From Blepharisma stoltei (Eukaryota > Ciliophora > Heterotrichea > Heterotrichida > Blepharismidae): a stretch of 64,000 nt of DNA. The stretch is taken from assembly GCA_914767885.1 (NCBI GenBank), contig CAJZBQ010000055.1, positions 124,001 through 188,000 of the forward strand, read 5' to 3'. Positions 8,698 through 19,790 of the stretch are shown one piece after another. The number at the start of each line of letters is the position of its first letter. The stretch's first letter is position 1. Made by a program: the position numbers and the translations under genes. Below the pieces are notes generated by a model. That model had not been told where the DNA came from, made no database searches, and saw only the letters and a program-made list of their open reading frames with translations.

Positions 8698-10968
8698 ATG
8701 GGCTGTTGTAGTAGTGCAGCATCTAGAAAAAATAATGAAAAACTGCCTCCTATGTCTACAAGTTTACGAGAATATCCTAGAAAGAATGTCCTGAACATAA
8801 AATCGTGCCGCCAATCAGCTTCAAAAAAGCAGAAAAGATGTGATGTTGAATTTACTGTCACGAATCCTGTCTTTGCATACTCAAAGCGGTTTAATATTGA
8901 TAATAAAACATTGTGGGCGTCTGCTTGTGTGCTGCCTGGGTTCGACCCAAAGGGAGAAATTCCGAAAACTTGCCAAGACAGCTGCACATTTTTGAATGAT
9001 GAGAACAGTGTTTTACTGGCACTGTTTGATGGGCATGGACCTGAAGGAGACAAAGTAGCGAAAAGATGTGGAGAAGTGACAGAGAAATTTTTCTTGACCA
9101 GAAAATCAAGGTTTGAGGTAAAAAAAAAATAGGATGATCCGATGAGATTGCTGACTCTTTCATTTTTTTTATATTTTATAAAAATAAATATTAAATATTA
9201 TTTTAATGAATGTTTTTATTTTTTCAGATGGAGTAAATGAAATCACGAAGAGATGCGATGATGACGTCCAAGGTTCCACAAAACTTGACGCCTATTATTC
9301 AGGAGCTACAGAAGTCTTAGTTTATTATCATAATGAAAGCCTTTATTGCGCAAGCTTACTCCATTTAGAGCAAAAGCAAAGCTGCTTAAAATTTAGTATA
9401 ATTAATTGAAAATCGCATTAGTTATATGCTTTTTTGCCTTGAGTGGCGTGGTACGGGCGCCACTTCGGCAAGCTCCTTCTTCCAGTTGGCCGAGCCAACT
9501 CAGGTTGGTTCGGCCAACTAGAATTGACAAGTCTCCCCAAAAGGCCTCACTTGTCAATTCTCCAGTTGGTCGAACCAACCTGAGTTGGCTCGACCAACTG
9601 GAAGAAGGAGCTTGCCGAAGTGGCGCCCATACCGCGCCACTCAAGGCAAAAAGCTATATATCTAATTACTATTTGTAAAAATTTATAAAAAAAAATTTTT
9701 GCTAGCTATCCAAAGGTATTATTTTTCCCAAAATATATATTTTCGAATGGTTTTGCTGAGCTAGGAGACTCAAGAGCAATTCTTGCAACCACTGAGCCTC
9801 CTGAAACCAGCCCGGCTCCTACAGCTTTGTGGGGAGAAGAAAAAAAAGTTTTAGACGAAGTAAAAATTCGAAGAAATAGCGAAGTAAACTCAAAAATCAA
9901 AGCAATCCAGCTCACAAAGGACCAAAAACCAGAAGACCCTGAAGAGCACGCAAGAATTATCAAAAGTGGCGGCAGGGTCCAAAGAACGCGTGACCAAAAC
10001 GGCAACCAAATTGGTCCTTTCAGAGTATGAGAATCAACAGTAAACGCCCCAGGGCTCGCAATGAGTCGGTCAATAGGCGACGGCATGGGCACCAGAATAG
10101 GTGTCATCTCAACGCCTATTTGTACAGAGTATCAGCTAAAAGCAGAATCTGACTATTTTATTGTAGTTGCTTCAGATGGTATATGAGATGCTCTCGACAA
10201 TCAAGACGTAGTAAATTTTGTGGAGTATCATAGAAACAAATGTAGGAGAGAAATTATGGAAATCCCAACCGATGAAGTAATTTCACAGGAAAATGCATGC
10301 ATTGCACAACTTTTATGCGAAGAAGCAAGAGCAAGATGGTTTACTATTGTAGAGGAAGAAGATGTGATGATTGACGATATTTCTTGCGTGATTTTGGAAA
10401 TGAATGAAAGCCAATTTTTTATTGGAAAAAGCGAGATAAATAAACTTCCAGATATAGAGCCTGCGGTTAAGCGGCTAGATAGTAAAAAGCATAAAGTACC
10501 ATCTTTAGATGAAGTAAACCTATTGGATCCAAGAAGAAGCTCAATTGTGCAAGAAAGCATGGATATCTTATTAACTGACTCCCCCCCCCCTCCGTGAGTG
10601 AACAAAAAAATTTTGTTCACTCACGGAGGGGGGTTAATTTTTTTTTTTTTAAAAAAATTTATATATAAATTTTATAAAAAATATTTTTTTTCGAAATTTA
10701 AAAAAATCCTAATTCACAAAAATTTGAAAGCAAATATTAATTTAATTTATAAAATTTTATTTTTAAAAAGCAGTTCGTTAAAAATTAAACAGAATTAGCT
10801 CTAGATTTCATTATACTAATTATCATTTATACATCAAAATTTTTTTCCATAAAAATTTTTTCTATTAAAAAAATTTTTGTTCACTCACAGAGGGTGGGGT
10901 TTTTGGGCAAAAAATAGGGATTTTTCTAATGGTTTTGTTTACTCACGGAGGGGGGGGGGAGTGAGTAA
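8698..10968 (+). CDS. PP2C-type protein phosphatase, 474 aa
   Basis: Metal-dependent Ser/Thr phosphatase. N-terminus M-G-C-C-S-S fits myristoylation plus palmitoylation, so membrane attachment is likely. PP2C motifs: L-F-D-G-H-G (about residue 104), G-D-S-R-A-I, the R-V-W-E-S segment followed by P-G-L-A-M-S-R-S-I-G-D, G-V-I-S-T-P, A-S-D-G-I-W-D and M-I-D-D-I-S-C. All metal-binding Asp positions look intact, unlike the paralogue at 25.7 kb. Two Trp are TGA. Interruptions: 15-nt intron 9118-9132, a probable 40-bp insert near 9177-9216, a 405-bp IES (9357-9761) carrying a second hairpin, and a CTCC/GGAG IES at the very end (10579-10964), after which the gene stops at TAA 10966-10968. Exact end depends on that last junction. 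Confidence 0.88.
9118..9132 (+). other. 15-nt intron
   Basis: GTAAAAAAAAAATAG, phase 0, in the PP2C gene. Size and GT-AG ends match heterotrich micro-introns; it contains an in-frame TAG, so it must be removed. Confidence 0.8.
9177..9216. mobile_element. Probable very short IES, about 40 bp
   Basis: The PP2C frame shifts by one between about 9165 and 9225 in an AT-only stretch. A TA-to-TA deletion of 40 bp (9177 to 9217) restores the frame to S-D-G-V-N-E-I. The boundaries are a best fit, not certain. Confidence 0.4.
9357..9761. mobile_element. IES, 405 bp, with a nested hairpin
   Basis: TA-bounded (9357-9358 and 9762-9763). Removal joins C-A-S-L to G-D-S-R-A-I, the PP2C G-D-S motif. Its middle carries a separate palindromic element at about 9424-9656. 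Confidence 0.85.
9424..9656. mobile_element. Hairpin element nested inside an IES
   Basis: Near-perfect inverted repeat with arms TGCCTTGAGTGGCG / CGCCACTCAAGGCA, inner CCAGTTGG..CCAACTC blocks and a central AATTGACAAG / CTTGTCAATT pair. TATA-type flanks. GC-rich against an AT-rich carrier. Confidence 0.85.
10579..10964. mobile_element. IES, CTCC/GGAG family, TGA flanks
   Basis: Ends CTCCCCCCCCCCTCCGTGAG and ...CGGAGGGGGGGGGGAG. The flanking direct repeat is TGA (10576-10578 and 10962-10964), not TA. The left end forms a short hairpin with its own inverted copy (GTGAGTGAAC/GTTCACTCAC). Excision leaves a short tail and a TAA stop. Confidence 0.8.
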
Positions 10969-11005
10969 TTGAAGGTAGATACTAATTTGTAAATAATTTT
11001 ACTTA

Positions 11006-12535
11006 CTCCCCCCATCCTTGATTGAACGATTGACTGTAAAAATTTCTAAAAAATTGGGAAAATTAACCCTCATCTTGATCGAACAATTTTCATATCATGA
11101 AATTTTTATATATATAGTCAGTGTCACTAACTATAAAAATATATTAGTTATCATTAGTTTATTTTATGGAAAATAAGAAGGTTCAATTTATATAGAGGGC
11201 GCCTAATGAATTATTGTCAGAGGCTTTAAGATGACAGGAAGCTACGGAATCAAGCATCCGAAGTGCTTTATCATCAACCTGGGCTAAAAACTCAATAATC
11301 TAAAAAATAGAGATTCTTTAAAATTTAAAATTTTTAATTCAATAAGGAACAAATTAAAATTTATACAGTTTAAAGGGTAATCAAAAGATCAAAATATTAA
11401 AAATTGGTATTTTTATGAAATTAATTCAATTTTTTGCTATAAAAATAATTATTAAATATTCTTAAACCTCTTATTTAAAAGTATATCAAAAACATATATA
11501 TTTTTTATTTTATATATAAATTTGTTTCCTAAAAAAATTTTTTTTTTAACCCCCATCCTTGATCGAACGATGGCGAGCCGTTTGGTCAAGCATAGGTAGC
11601 AACCAGACACCCCCACCCCCCAAATAAGGGAACACCAACCCCCCCTAAAAATGGTACCCCACCCCCCTAAAAATGGTACCCCCACCCCCCTTTCACAGAC
11701 GGCATCCCCACCCCCCTCTCGGGTTTATCCTATAGAAGTAATTGATAGAAATAAGCAGAATAAATTAAATATAACCCAATTAAAACACTATATTGTTAAA
11801 TTAAGTCCACAAATTACTTTATATTTATGGTTAATTAATAAATTTAAATTAATTAGCAATTAATTAGAAAATATATTAAATTTGTTTTTTTATATTTATA
11901 AATATAATGCCAAAGATATAGTTAATGGCATTAATTATTAAATCAGCACAATACAAAAACTTGCATTAAATTTATTGATTTATAAAATTAAAGCTAATCT
12001 GATGACAATTGTACAAGGATTGCAGGACTGAATTGGTAACAGGATTCAATAGTGCTAATAAAAATAGTATTTGCTATTGTCAGTTTTACTTTTGGATCTC
12101 TAATTCGACTTTTAGCCATTGTTCCACAAAGTTCATAAATATATGCAGGACACATTGCTAATTAACACCAAAGATCATTATTATGCTTGCTAACAAATTT
12201 TTTTCATATGTAGTGTGCTTACTAGCTATATGAAATTATCACCCCATTCCACCTACTCCTTCATCGATTGTGCTAAGCTATGTGGATATTGTATAAATCA
12301 GTAATTTTGAATATTTAAAATAATAATTTATTTATTACGTATGCTCAAATTTGGCATTTGTCATATATTTATGCTATATTAAGGGGGGGGTGGGCGCCAT
12401 CTGTGAAAGGGGGGGTGGGGAGATGGGGGTGCCATTTTTTAGGGGGGTGGGGGGTACCACTTTTAGGGGGGTGGGGGTGTAGGGTTGCGACCTATGCTTG
12501 ACCAGCCGTTCAATCAAGGATGGGTGGGGGAGTTA
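11006..12535. mobile_element. 1.5-kb G-rich terminal-inverted-repeat element
   Basis: Ends CTCCCCCCATCCTTGATTG and CAATCAAGGATGGGTGGGGG, flanked by TTA on both sides (11003-11005, 12533-12535). A second inverted pair (11548-11720 and 12383-12530) holds repeated blocks of CACCCCCCTAAAAATGGTAC type, giving strand-asymmetric G runs. Same architecture as the CTCC/GGAG family but with a different end sequence. It includes a coding-like segment at 11159-11285. It could alternatively be two adjoining elements. Confidence 0.65.
11159..11285 (-). pseudogene. Coding-like segment inside the G-rich element
   Basis: On the minus strand this reads A-Q-V-D-D-K-A-L-R-M-L-D-S-V-A-S-C, then K-A-S-D-N-N-S and a TGA Trp before TAA 11159-11161. 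Base composition is gene-like against AT-rich surroundings. It is either the last exon of the minus-strand gene at 12.6-13.9 kb, reached by a TA join (12639 to 11285: F-L-N-F-L to A-Q-V), or a captured gene fragment. I cannot decide between these. Confidence 0.4.
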
Positions 12536-12584
12536 GATTTATTATTAAAATCGTTTATCTAGAGTTAATTAAATTAGAATTCGT

Positions 12585-13925
12585 CTACATTTTATTTTTT
12601 TTGTATTTATAAATTTTCATAAATAACGGAATTCATTTTAGAAAATTCAAAAATGAAAATTTTGTATGGTAGAGTTTCTCGCAAAAACAGTCAGTTTCAT
12701 CATATATAAGCTCTATGGATTTGCAAATATTAACAATTCTATCAGATTCGATGATGTTTGTTTCAGTTCATTTATTGAATAGGGTCCTTAAATCTTTTAT
12801 TTTCTTTCTTAGGTTATACATTTTCAGATTATCGGAAAAATCAAGATTTTTATTTCCAAAAAAGTGCTCATGAACACTACAAACTGCCAAAAATTCTTCT
12901 TTATCAAAATTTTCTTTATTTATAATTGCAAAAGTCCTAATTATTATACTGGCTTTATGGCTATACTCTTCAATATTTACTTTCATATTTTCATCATTAT
13001 TCCAGGGTTCTAATAGACAATCGCTAAATCCTAAATTATCTGAGGAGAGATAATCAATTAAAATTTGCTTGTTCACTTTATCTGCATCGTCTGCATTGAT
13101 CAATTCATAAATCTTTTCATACTTTGAGTTGACTTTGCTATGGAAGTATTCTATTTCATCCATCATTGAAATTTGAGGCATTTTTGGTATTATGGCTTTT
13201 ATTTTAGGAAGCTTAATAGCCCTAGATTGACTTAGTTCGTCGTTAATAATGTATGAATTTCCTAGCTCCTCAAGCCTTAAATAGCGAACATGATTTTTAA
13301 ATTAATTTTTCAAAAATAAATTCTTATCTATTGAGAATTTATTTTATAATAATATATTTAATGATGAAGATGCCTAATATAATATAATTAGCTAAAGATC
13401 TTATTATTATAGTAAAGATTATTGATATCAAAATATTATATATAAAAAATTAATTATTATTTTTATTCACGAAGGAAGAGTGTTAATTTCCAAGTAAGAT
13501 AATGATTAGGTTTATCAATTATAGAGAAGTAAGTAAATTGATTTTTCATGGCCATGGGTTATATCAAATGATGAATGGAGAGGATTTGGAGCCTCTTTAT
13601 ATTTCATTTTCAATAGTGGAGACTTCGATTTGCTAAATTTGTTCGATAGAGATATGTTCGGGCTACAGGGTAGCATTCCTTGGAAGCTCATGTTTTTATC
13701 TTTTTTATGAGTATAACTGAATTTTTGGTGATTTTTTTGGTTCTTTTGCTTAAGAGTAATATGACTTCCTAAATCATCAATTTTTGCTGGTGTTAATAAT
13801 TGATAGTGTTTTATTTTATTTTCCACAGATTCGGAGCTTCTATGCACTTTTACTCTTTTTTTATACGAAGAAGGATAGAATTTTCCTGTTAAACTTGGAT
13901 CCAAAAAACTCTTATAGCTGAACAT
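12585..13925 (-). CDS. Hypothetical protein, about 372 aa
   Basis: Not recognised. Start ATG 13925 (M-F-S-Y-K-S-F-L-D-P). The first third is basic and low in structure (K-K-R-V-K-V-H-R-S-S). A 222-bp IES (13298-13519) then separates it from an acidic helical part (M-M-D-E-I-E-Y-F-H-S-K, N-A-D-D-A-D-K-V-N-K) that resembles the spacing of divergent EF-hand proteins, without a clean EF loop. One TGA is read as Trp after F-N-K. In this model it ends at TAG 12585-12587; an alternative model jumps to the coding-like segment at 11159-11285 and gives 396 aa. Confidence 0.5.
13298..13519. mobile_element. IES, 222 bp
   Basis: TA at 13298-13299 and 13520-13521. Very AT-rich. Removal joins L-L-L-Y-K to N-H-V-R-Y-L-R-L-E-E-L and removes in-frame TAA stops. 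Confidence 0.65.
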
Positions 13926-13997
13926 TTTTTACCTGAAAATCTTAATCTGAATTTTATGAGATAAACAAGTTGATTCTTTCTAAAAGTGATTATATTA

Positions 13998-14461
13998 GAT
14001 TAGCTAAAGTTTGAGCAGGGAGTACGAAATTATTCCAGCCCTTTTCCAGTCGAGATCTTGCTTTGCTATCGTTGCTATCGATAACTCTACCTAACTCCAC
14101 CTAACGCCTTCTAATCCATCCTAGCCACCAAAACATGGTGACGTAGTAGGTCTGTCGAGGCACTTATCTAGGAGATATGGCCCCTCTGCCTAGCGCTCCC
14201 AATTTTCCTTTTAGCTGGGTGGACTACAGATGATCAGCTGGTGGTTCTTCTCCCACGCTTTCCTATTTAAAGTCCTAGAGCAGCCCTTTGCCTTGAGAAG
14301 TGTGCGTGGGGCATTGCGTTTTGCCTTAGTAAAAAATGGTATTATTCTGCACTAGGTCACCCAAAAAATGCCCCCAGATACCTAGTTCTATGGGTTTCTT
14401 CTTACTTGGTCAACCAACAGGACACCAATGACCTATATTTGCATGCCATTTAATTAAATAT
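13998..14461 (-). mobile_element. Retroposon-like insert with 17-bp target-site duplication
   Basis: GC-richer 464-bp block. Flanks TAAAAGTGATTATATTA (13981-13997) and TAAAAGTGAATATATTA (14462-14478) match at 16 of 17. On the minus strand it starts ATTAAATGGCATGCAAAT, the shared AAATGG-type terminus. It lies between genes. Confidence 0.75.
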
Positions 14462-14583
14462 TAAAAGTGAATATATTATTTCTAACAATAAACTAGTATT
14501 CTTTCTAAATTGATATAATAAATTTCAATTAAATCATTATTGTGAAAATCAATATTTATAAAATCTTATTTATAGTCAAAATA

Positions 14584-17500
14584 ATGAAAAAGGTGAATAG
14601 TCTAAAAACTTTTGATAGAAGAGTAGGTCCTTCTCATGATATCACCCCAGAAGAAACCGCAAGAAGCAGCACACCTGTTAACATCAGTAAACTTCCTCTT
14701 TCCCCAACCCTTGGAAATCCTTTAAGCTCAAAAGTTCTTCCTAATAAATTTAAGTACACTACCTTAAGCAAGCTTGACTTATCCAAATCAAAAGGCTTAA
14801 CTACAAATAGAACCCTAGATCCTCTTACCTCAATCAGCAATATTTCTTATATTAATAAAAGTAACACATTTAATGAATCCGTGAAGCCTACCACAATAAA
14901 TTATCTCGAAAAATATACTCATAAATTACAAGGACTTAAGCTTTCTCAAGCCAACACAAGAGCGTCCTTCTTAATCGAATCCGAAAAAGCTAAAGATATT
15001 GACTCCCAATTTGATGGATTAAGAGAACAATCAAAAGTAACTTACAGTTAGGATTTGTTGAAAGGCAAAAAAGACTTAATTTCTTTATCAAATCTACAAA
15101 TAGCAGTAGAATATTTATCTAAAACAGTCAGGATTATTTAGGTTATCCATTGCGATTGATTTAATCAGGAAGGGAAAATGCTAGCTCTTAAAGAATGCCA
15201 TCATTTAGAGAAAATCCTTTCAGACACTATCAGCTCAGTCGTAAGAATTCACGACTCTTGAATACAGTTTAAGGAAAGAGTTGAAAATTATGAGAAAAAT
15301 AGCAACGAGGCTGCAAAAGATGCACTGAAATATAAGAAAAAGTATAATGATTTAAAAGAAAGATTAAAAGAATGGCAAAGAAAAAGCAGAATAGAAGTCG
15401 AAAAATATGAAGCAAAAGAAAAAAATTGGAATATGGAAAAAGCGATTCTAGAAAATCATCTTCAAGCTAACCTAAGAACACCTGAACCAGTTAGAAATAA
15501 TGATGAATTAGCTAAAGCAATTAAATCGATAACCCAGGAAAAAATGAATTTAGAAGAAGCTATAGGGCTGCATAAAAAGATTATTGAGGCCAATAGAATT
15601 AGTATGAGTAAGTTACAGCATGAGCTAGGCCTGTCTAAAGATGTGATTTCTGATAAAAATCAAGAAATTGAAAGACTCACAAATGAAAGTCATGATTATA
15701 TGCATAGACTTGAAGCTGCTCAAGATTTAAATAAAAAGCTGAAACATTCTTTAGATAGGCAGGTCAATAGAATGCTGATGATTTCTGAAGACCTTGATGC
15801 CGTCATCATTGCAAAAACAGCTGTAAAAAGAAGTTATGACACTTTGAAATCAGACTATGAAATGCTGACTCCCCGTTTAAATTGGAACGAAAAATCCTGC
15901 CCAATTTAAAGGGGAGTTAATTTTTTGTTAAAAAATATAAATTGAACTTAATATTTTAAAATTTTATGAAGAATTAATCAAAAATTAATCAATTCAGTGA
16001 GAAAATTGTTTAAATAATATTCAGAATTTTACTTTAAACCAAAACTAATTTTTATAATATCCAATTTAAAGGGGGTTAAAGTACCCAAAAATGAAAGCTT
16101 TACCTATATTTTGTTTCCATTTTTAAGGGGGGAGTGAAATACGCTGTAATAGAAGGCAAAGATACTTCTCATTTTGAGCTAGAAGTTATGGTCCCGCTCA
16201 CAGACCCTCTTTTTGATCTTGCTAGATCTACTTTAGGAACATTTAACAAAAACACTAATACTCCATCAGTTTTCAATAAAGAGGACATTAACGAAATTGA
16301 TTTAACCAAGTTCAAATATGCGCGTCCTACTTTTACACAAATGGTTGGGGTTCCGAGCTCGAGTCAGGCTTTATTTTCTCCGCCTTTTCAAAATTGAATA
16401 TATATATGCTATCTTAAAGTGAATTAGTATACTTAATTATTGAAAACTATGCTTATTTCTTAATATAAACACTAATCCACCAGCAAAGATTTAGCCATTA
16501 ACGAATAGTTATAAGAGCTATTTACGATTCAAAATACTTTGAGCATCTAATGTGTGGAGCTTCTCCATACCGAACACCTTCAAGATTCACTGATTTTGTA
16601 TATAATTGACTAGGGCAATTTACAATTGATGAAACTTCTCGAACAGTCAAAGAGCTAGAATGGTGGAAAAAAAACCAAGCTGATGAAATCAGATTTACCT
16701 TACTGCTTGGGATCACTCAAGAATCAGCAAAAAAGCTATGAGAATTAAACACTTTTCGAGAGTTTTTAAATGAAGATTTAATGCTTGATGAACTTGGATT
16801 TTATATGCACTGCCGATATATGCTGTTTAAAGGGCCTGAACTAAACCAAACTTCTGCTAAATACGTAGCCTTGCATTATATAAATTTAGCCAGGGCTATT
16901 GAAACTGTTCAAATCACGATGAAAAATCTCCCAGAAAACAACCTCAGAGAACTCATAGGAATTCTCGAAAGCAAGTCAACAGAAAACCAAGGCGCAAAAT
17001 CAATAGAATGCTCTTTAGCATTAAGAGTGATGCTAGAATATTATCGGCAAGAAAAAAAACATAGGTACGCTGCTATTGTTGATCTTTTTGAAGAAGCCAA
17101 AAAAGTTGGCAAAGGGAAGGAAATTAGTTATAAGGCCTTTCATTCTATATGCAAAAATATTTCTCATAATATACCTGAAAGTATGATGATCAAAATGTAT
17201 CGGGATTGCTGGAACATTTCTAATGAGTGCATAACAGCTGACGACTTCTTCTTAATTGCTAATGAGAATGGGCTATTTTATAATATTTTGCTTCTGAAAG
17301 GGCAATGAGAGAAACCAGAACTAAAAGCTGATGGAGAGATCGATATTTTTGCTGGAAAATATTCATATAAAATGGGACAAATCCACAAGGATTATAAAGA
17401 AGATGCAAGAAATCTTGAATATGTCAAAGACTGCATGAATTCTATGGGAATTTGTGAACTTAAAGAACAGATAAATAAGCTTGAGCATCTGATACTCCAT

Positions 17501-17881
17501 AAATACGAAATGCCAATAGAGGAGTACTGGGTGTGGAATTTAGAAGATATTTATAACCATTTATGGTGCTTATTTTTACAAGGACAACATGCATTTTTAG
17601 AGTACAACTCCCATGATATCAGATATCTGGGGTATAAATTAACACTGGAAGAAAAAGATATAGGAAGACCGACGATGAGCAACATTAAAACTGCGTGCGA
17701 AAAATTCATTGAAATTTTGAGGAGTATGGAAATAAAGAAATTCCATTCAAAAATAGCTGCAACTAAGATTCAAAGGCTGTGGAGATCTAAGCCAGAAAAG
17801 AATGTAGCGTTTATAGCTACCGTTGTAAAAAGCGTTACGAAATTTAAAGAGGGTATTAAAAAGAAAGAACACCATAAATAA
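14584..17881 (+). CDS. Coiled-coil protein with C-terminal IQ-like motif, about 963 aa
   Basis: Family not recognised. Start M-K-K-V-N-S-L-K-T-F (14584); an upstream in-frame ATG at 14542 is less likely. Basic N-terminus rich in Ser/Thr, a central coiled coil (about residues 150-420), a domain of unknown type (about 520-820; R-A-I-Y-D-S-K-Y-F-E-H-L-M-C-G onward) and a C-terminal I-A-A-T-K-I-Q-R-L-W-R, an IQ-type calmodulin-binding motif. Two 15-nt introns (15037-15051, 15127-15141) and two IESs (15869-16137, 16399-16505) interrupt it, and at least five Trp are TGA. Removing all four pieces yields a single open frame. Probable flagellar or cytoskeletal role, by inference only. Confidence 0.7.
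15037..15051 (+). other. 15-nt intron
   Basis: GTAACTTACAGTTAG, phase 0. Contains an in-frame TAG. Confidence 0.85.
15127..15141 (+). other. 15-nt intron
   Basis: GTCAGGATTATTTAG, phase 0; its last codon is an in-frame TAG. Removal connects a coiled-coil region. Confidence 0.75.
15869..16137. mobile_element. IES, 269 bp, TGA flanks
   Basis: Ends CTCCCCGTTTAAATTGG and ...TTTTAAGGGGGGAG with direct repeat TGA (15866-15868, 16135-16137). An inner inverted CCAATTTAAAGGGG lies near each end. Excision keeping one TGA restores E-M-L to K-Y-A-V-I-E. Confidence 0.85.
16399..16505. mobile_element. IES, 107 bp
   Basis: TA at 16399-16400 and 16506-16507. Removal joins Q-N-W-I to V-I-R-A-I-Y-D in frame and drops several stops. 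The left TA is ambiguous inside TATATATA. Confidence 0.65.
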
Positions 17882-18237
17882 AGGCTGTTAATTTAACATA
17901 AGAATTAATAAAAAATAAAAATTAAATTAGATGATTTATAATAAAAATCTCTGTGCAGGAAATTAAAAATTATAAAACTGTTATTATCTAAAAGAGATCT
18001 TACCTAATAAAGCTTCAAAATTTTTTATATAAGTTGACAATGAGTCATAGTGAAGAATATTAATAATTAATAAATTCAAAAAATAAATTTGTTTCTGTGG
18101 ATGGATTTATTTTAAAGCTTACTTAATTGATACTTGCAATGGTAAGTATGATTGCGTTACATATTCCGCAAAAGTTAGTAATTCTAAAATAATTGGAATA
18201 GTAGTATACTTTCAAAATTCAATCAATCTAATATAAA
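17882..18237. other. Intergenic, AT-rich
   Basis: Spacer between two plus-strand genes. No repeat or RNA gene seen. Confidence 0.6.
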
Positions 18238-19773
18238 ATGGGTTGCACTGGAGGGAAAGTAAAAGATATTGCTGTGCCTATTCGCCCTAAATCCTTACGT
18301 CCTAATAATGAGGAGAAAAAGCTAAAAGATGATACTCTATCAGAGAGCCAATCTATTAAATCTCCTAATAACTTCACTCTCATACAAAACGAAAGGAAAA
18401 TTTTTGTTTCAGGAGAGTCTTTTCTAGACATTTACGATGTCCAAGAAGTGATCGCTATGTTTCCCTATGCTGAATACCGAAAATGCATTCATAAAAAAAC
18501 TGGCCTGATCAGATCTGTTAAGATTGTCCCAATTCCAAAATCTAACGAAAGCTACTTTGATGAAAAGAGCTTAAGGCGTGAAGTCAAGGCTTTATCAAAG
18601 CTAGATCATCCTAATATATTAAAAATCTTTGATATCCTTGCTGATGATAAAAGATTTTATATCGTTATGGAGTGTTGAGACGGAGGATTGTTACTAGACA
18701 AGTTAAAAGAAGAAAGAGTTTTAACCGAAGTGCAAGTGAGCTCACTTATTGAGCAATTATTGTCTGCCGTTGCATATGCTCATGATCATAAAGTTCTGCA
18801 TCGAGACCTATCTCCAAACTCTATTTGCCTTATGAAAAAAGGAAATGATTTAATTATAAAAATAATTGATTTTGGGGTATCTGCATTTGTTGATATGAGT
18901 CGTCATTATCAAGAAAAGCTTGGAAACTCATTTTATACAGCCCCAGAAGTATCTGATGAATTTTATAATGAAAAATGCGACCTTTGGAGCATAGGGTGTA
19001 TCATGTATTTATTATTAACCGGGAAAGCTCCATTTAAAAATAGAACCCAAAAAGAGCTTGAACTAAGCCTTAAACAAGATCTTGTTGATGTATCCATCCT
19101 TGAAAATTTATCAATTTCTGGTAATGCTATATTATTACTCAAAGATTTACTCAATAAAGATTTTTCCACAAGAATTAGTGCGCTAGCAGCTCTGCAAAAC
19201 CCTTGGGTCAAAAATTTTCGTGAAAATATAAATATAAACCCAAATATCCTTCAAAAATCTATGGAAAATTTAATTTCATTTCACTGCTCATCAAAGCTGA
19301 AAGATGGAATCCAAGCCTTTATTGCTTCCCAAATAATGACCCATGATGACTCAGAAGAACTCTTAAAAGCTTTCAAAAATATTGACAAAAATGGCGACGG
19401 GAAGCTGAGCAAAGTTGAGCTTATTAAATTTTATTCCAGTGTAATGGGCGATCATGTAGGCAGGGATTTTGCCAAAGAAACGCTAAATAATGTCGATATT
19501 GATGGGAATGGGTCTTTAGAATTTACTGAATTTTTAAGGGCAAGTGCTGAGCATCAGCTTTTATTGTCAAAAAAAAATTTAGAAGTAACTTTTTCAATGC
19601 TTGATAAGGACGCAAGTGGGAAAATTTCTGTGTCTGAGCTCCAAGAAATGCTAGAAAATACAATTTTAATAAATAACCAAACATGGCAAGAAATAATTCG
19701 AGAAGCAGACCAAAATCTGGATGGTGAAATTGACATGAAGGAATTTTACTCTCTCCTTATTAATAAATTTTAA
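18238..19773 (+). CDS. Calcium-dependent protein kinase (CDPK), 511 aa
   Basis: Kinase domain plus four EF hands in one chain, as in plant and protist CDPKs. N-terminus M-G-C-T-G-G predicts myristoylation and palmitoylation. Kinase lysine in S-V-K-I-V; catalytic loop L-H-R-D-L-S-P-N-S instead of H-R-D-L-K-P-E-N; I-I-D-F-G-V-S-A; Y-T-A-P-E-V; D-L-W-S-I-G-C. The Trp in M-E-C-W-D-G-G is TGA (18676-18678). EF hands near residues 381, 417, 453 and 485: D-K-N-G-D-G-K-L-S, D-I-D-G-N-G-S-L-E, D-K-D-A-S-G-K-I-S and D-Q-N-L-D-G-E-I-D, all with good calcium ligands. The missing catalytic-loop Lys and Asn may lower activity. Stop TAA 19771-19773 lies 17 bp from the convergent INO80 gene. Confidence 0.92.
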
Positions 19774-19790
19774 CCTAATTTTATAGAATT

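Noticed and set aside
9402-9678. Pair of almost identical ORFs on opposite strands
   Set aside because: Both are readings of one palindrome.
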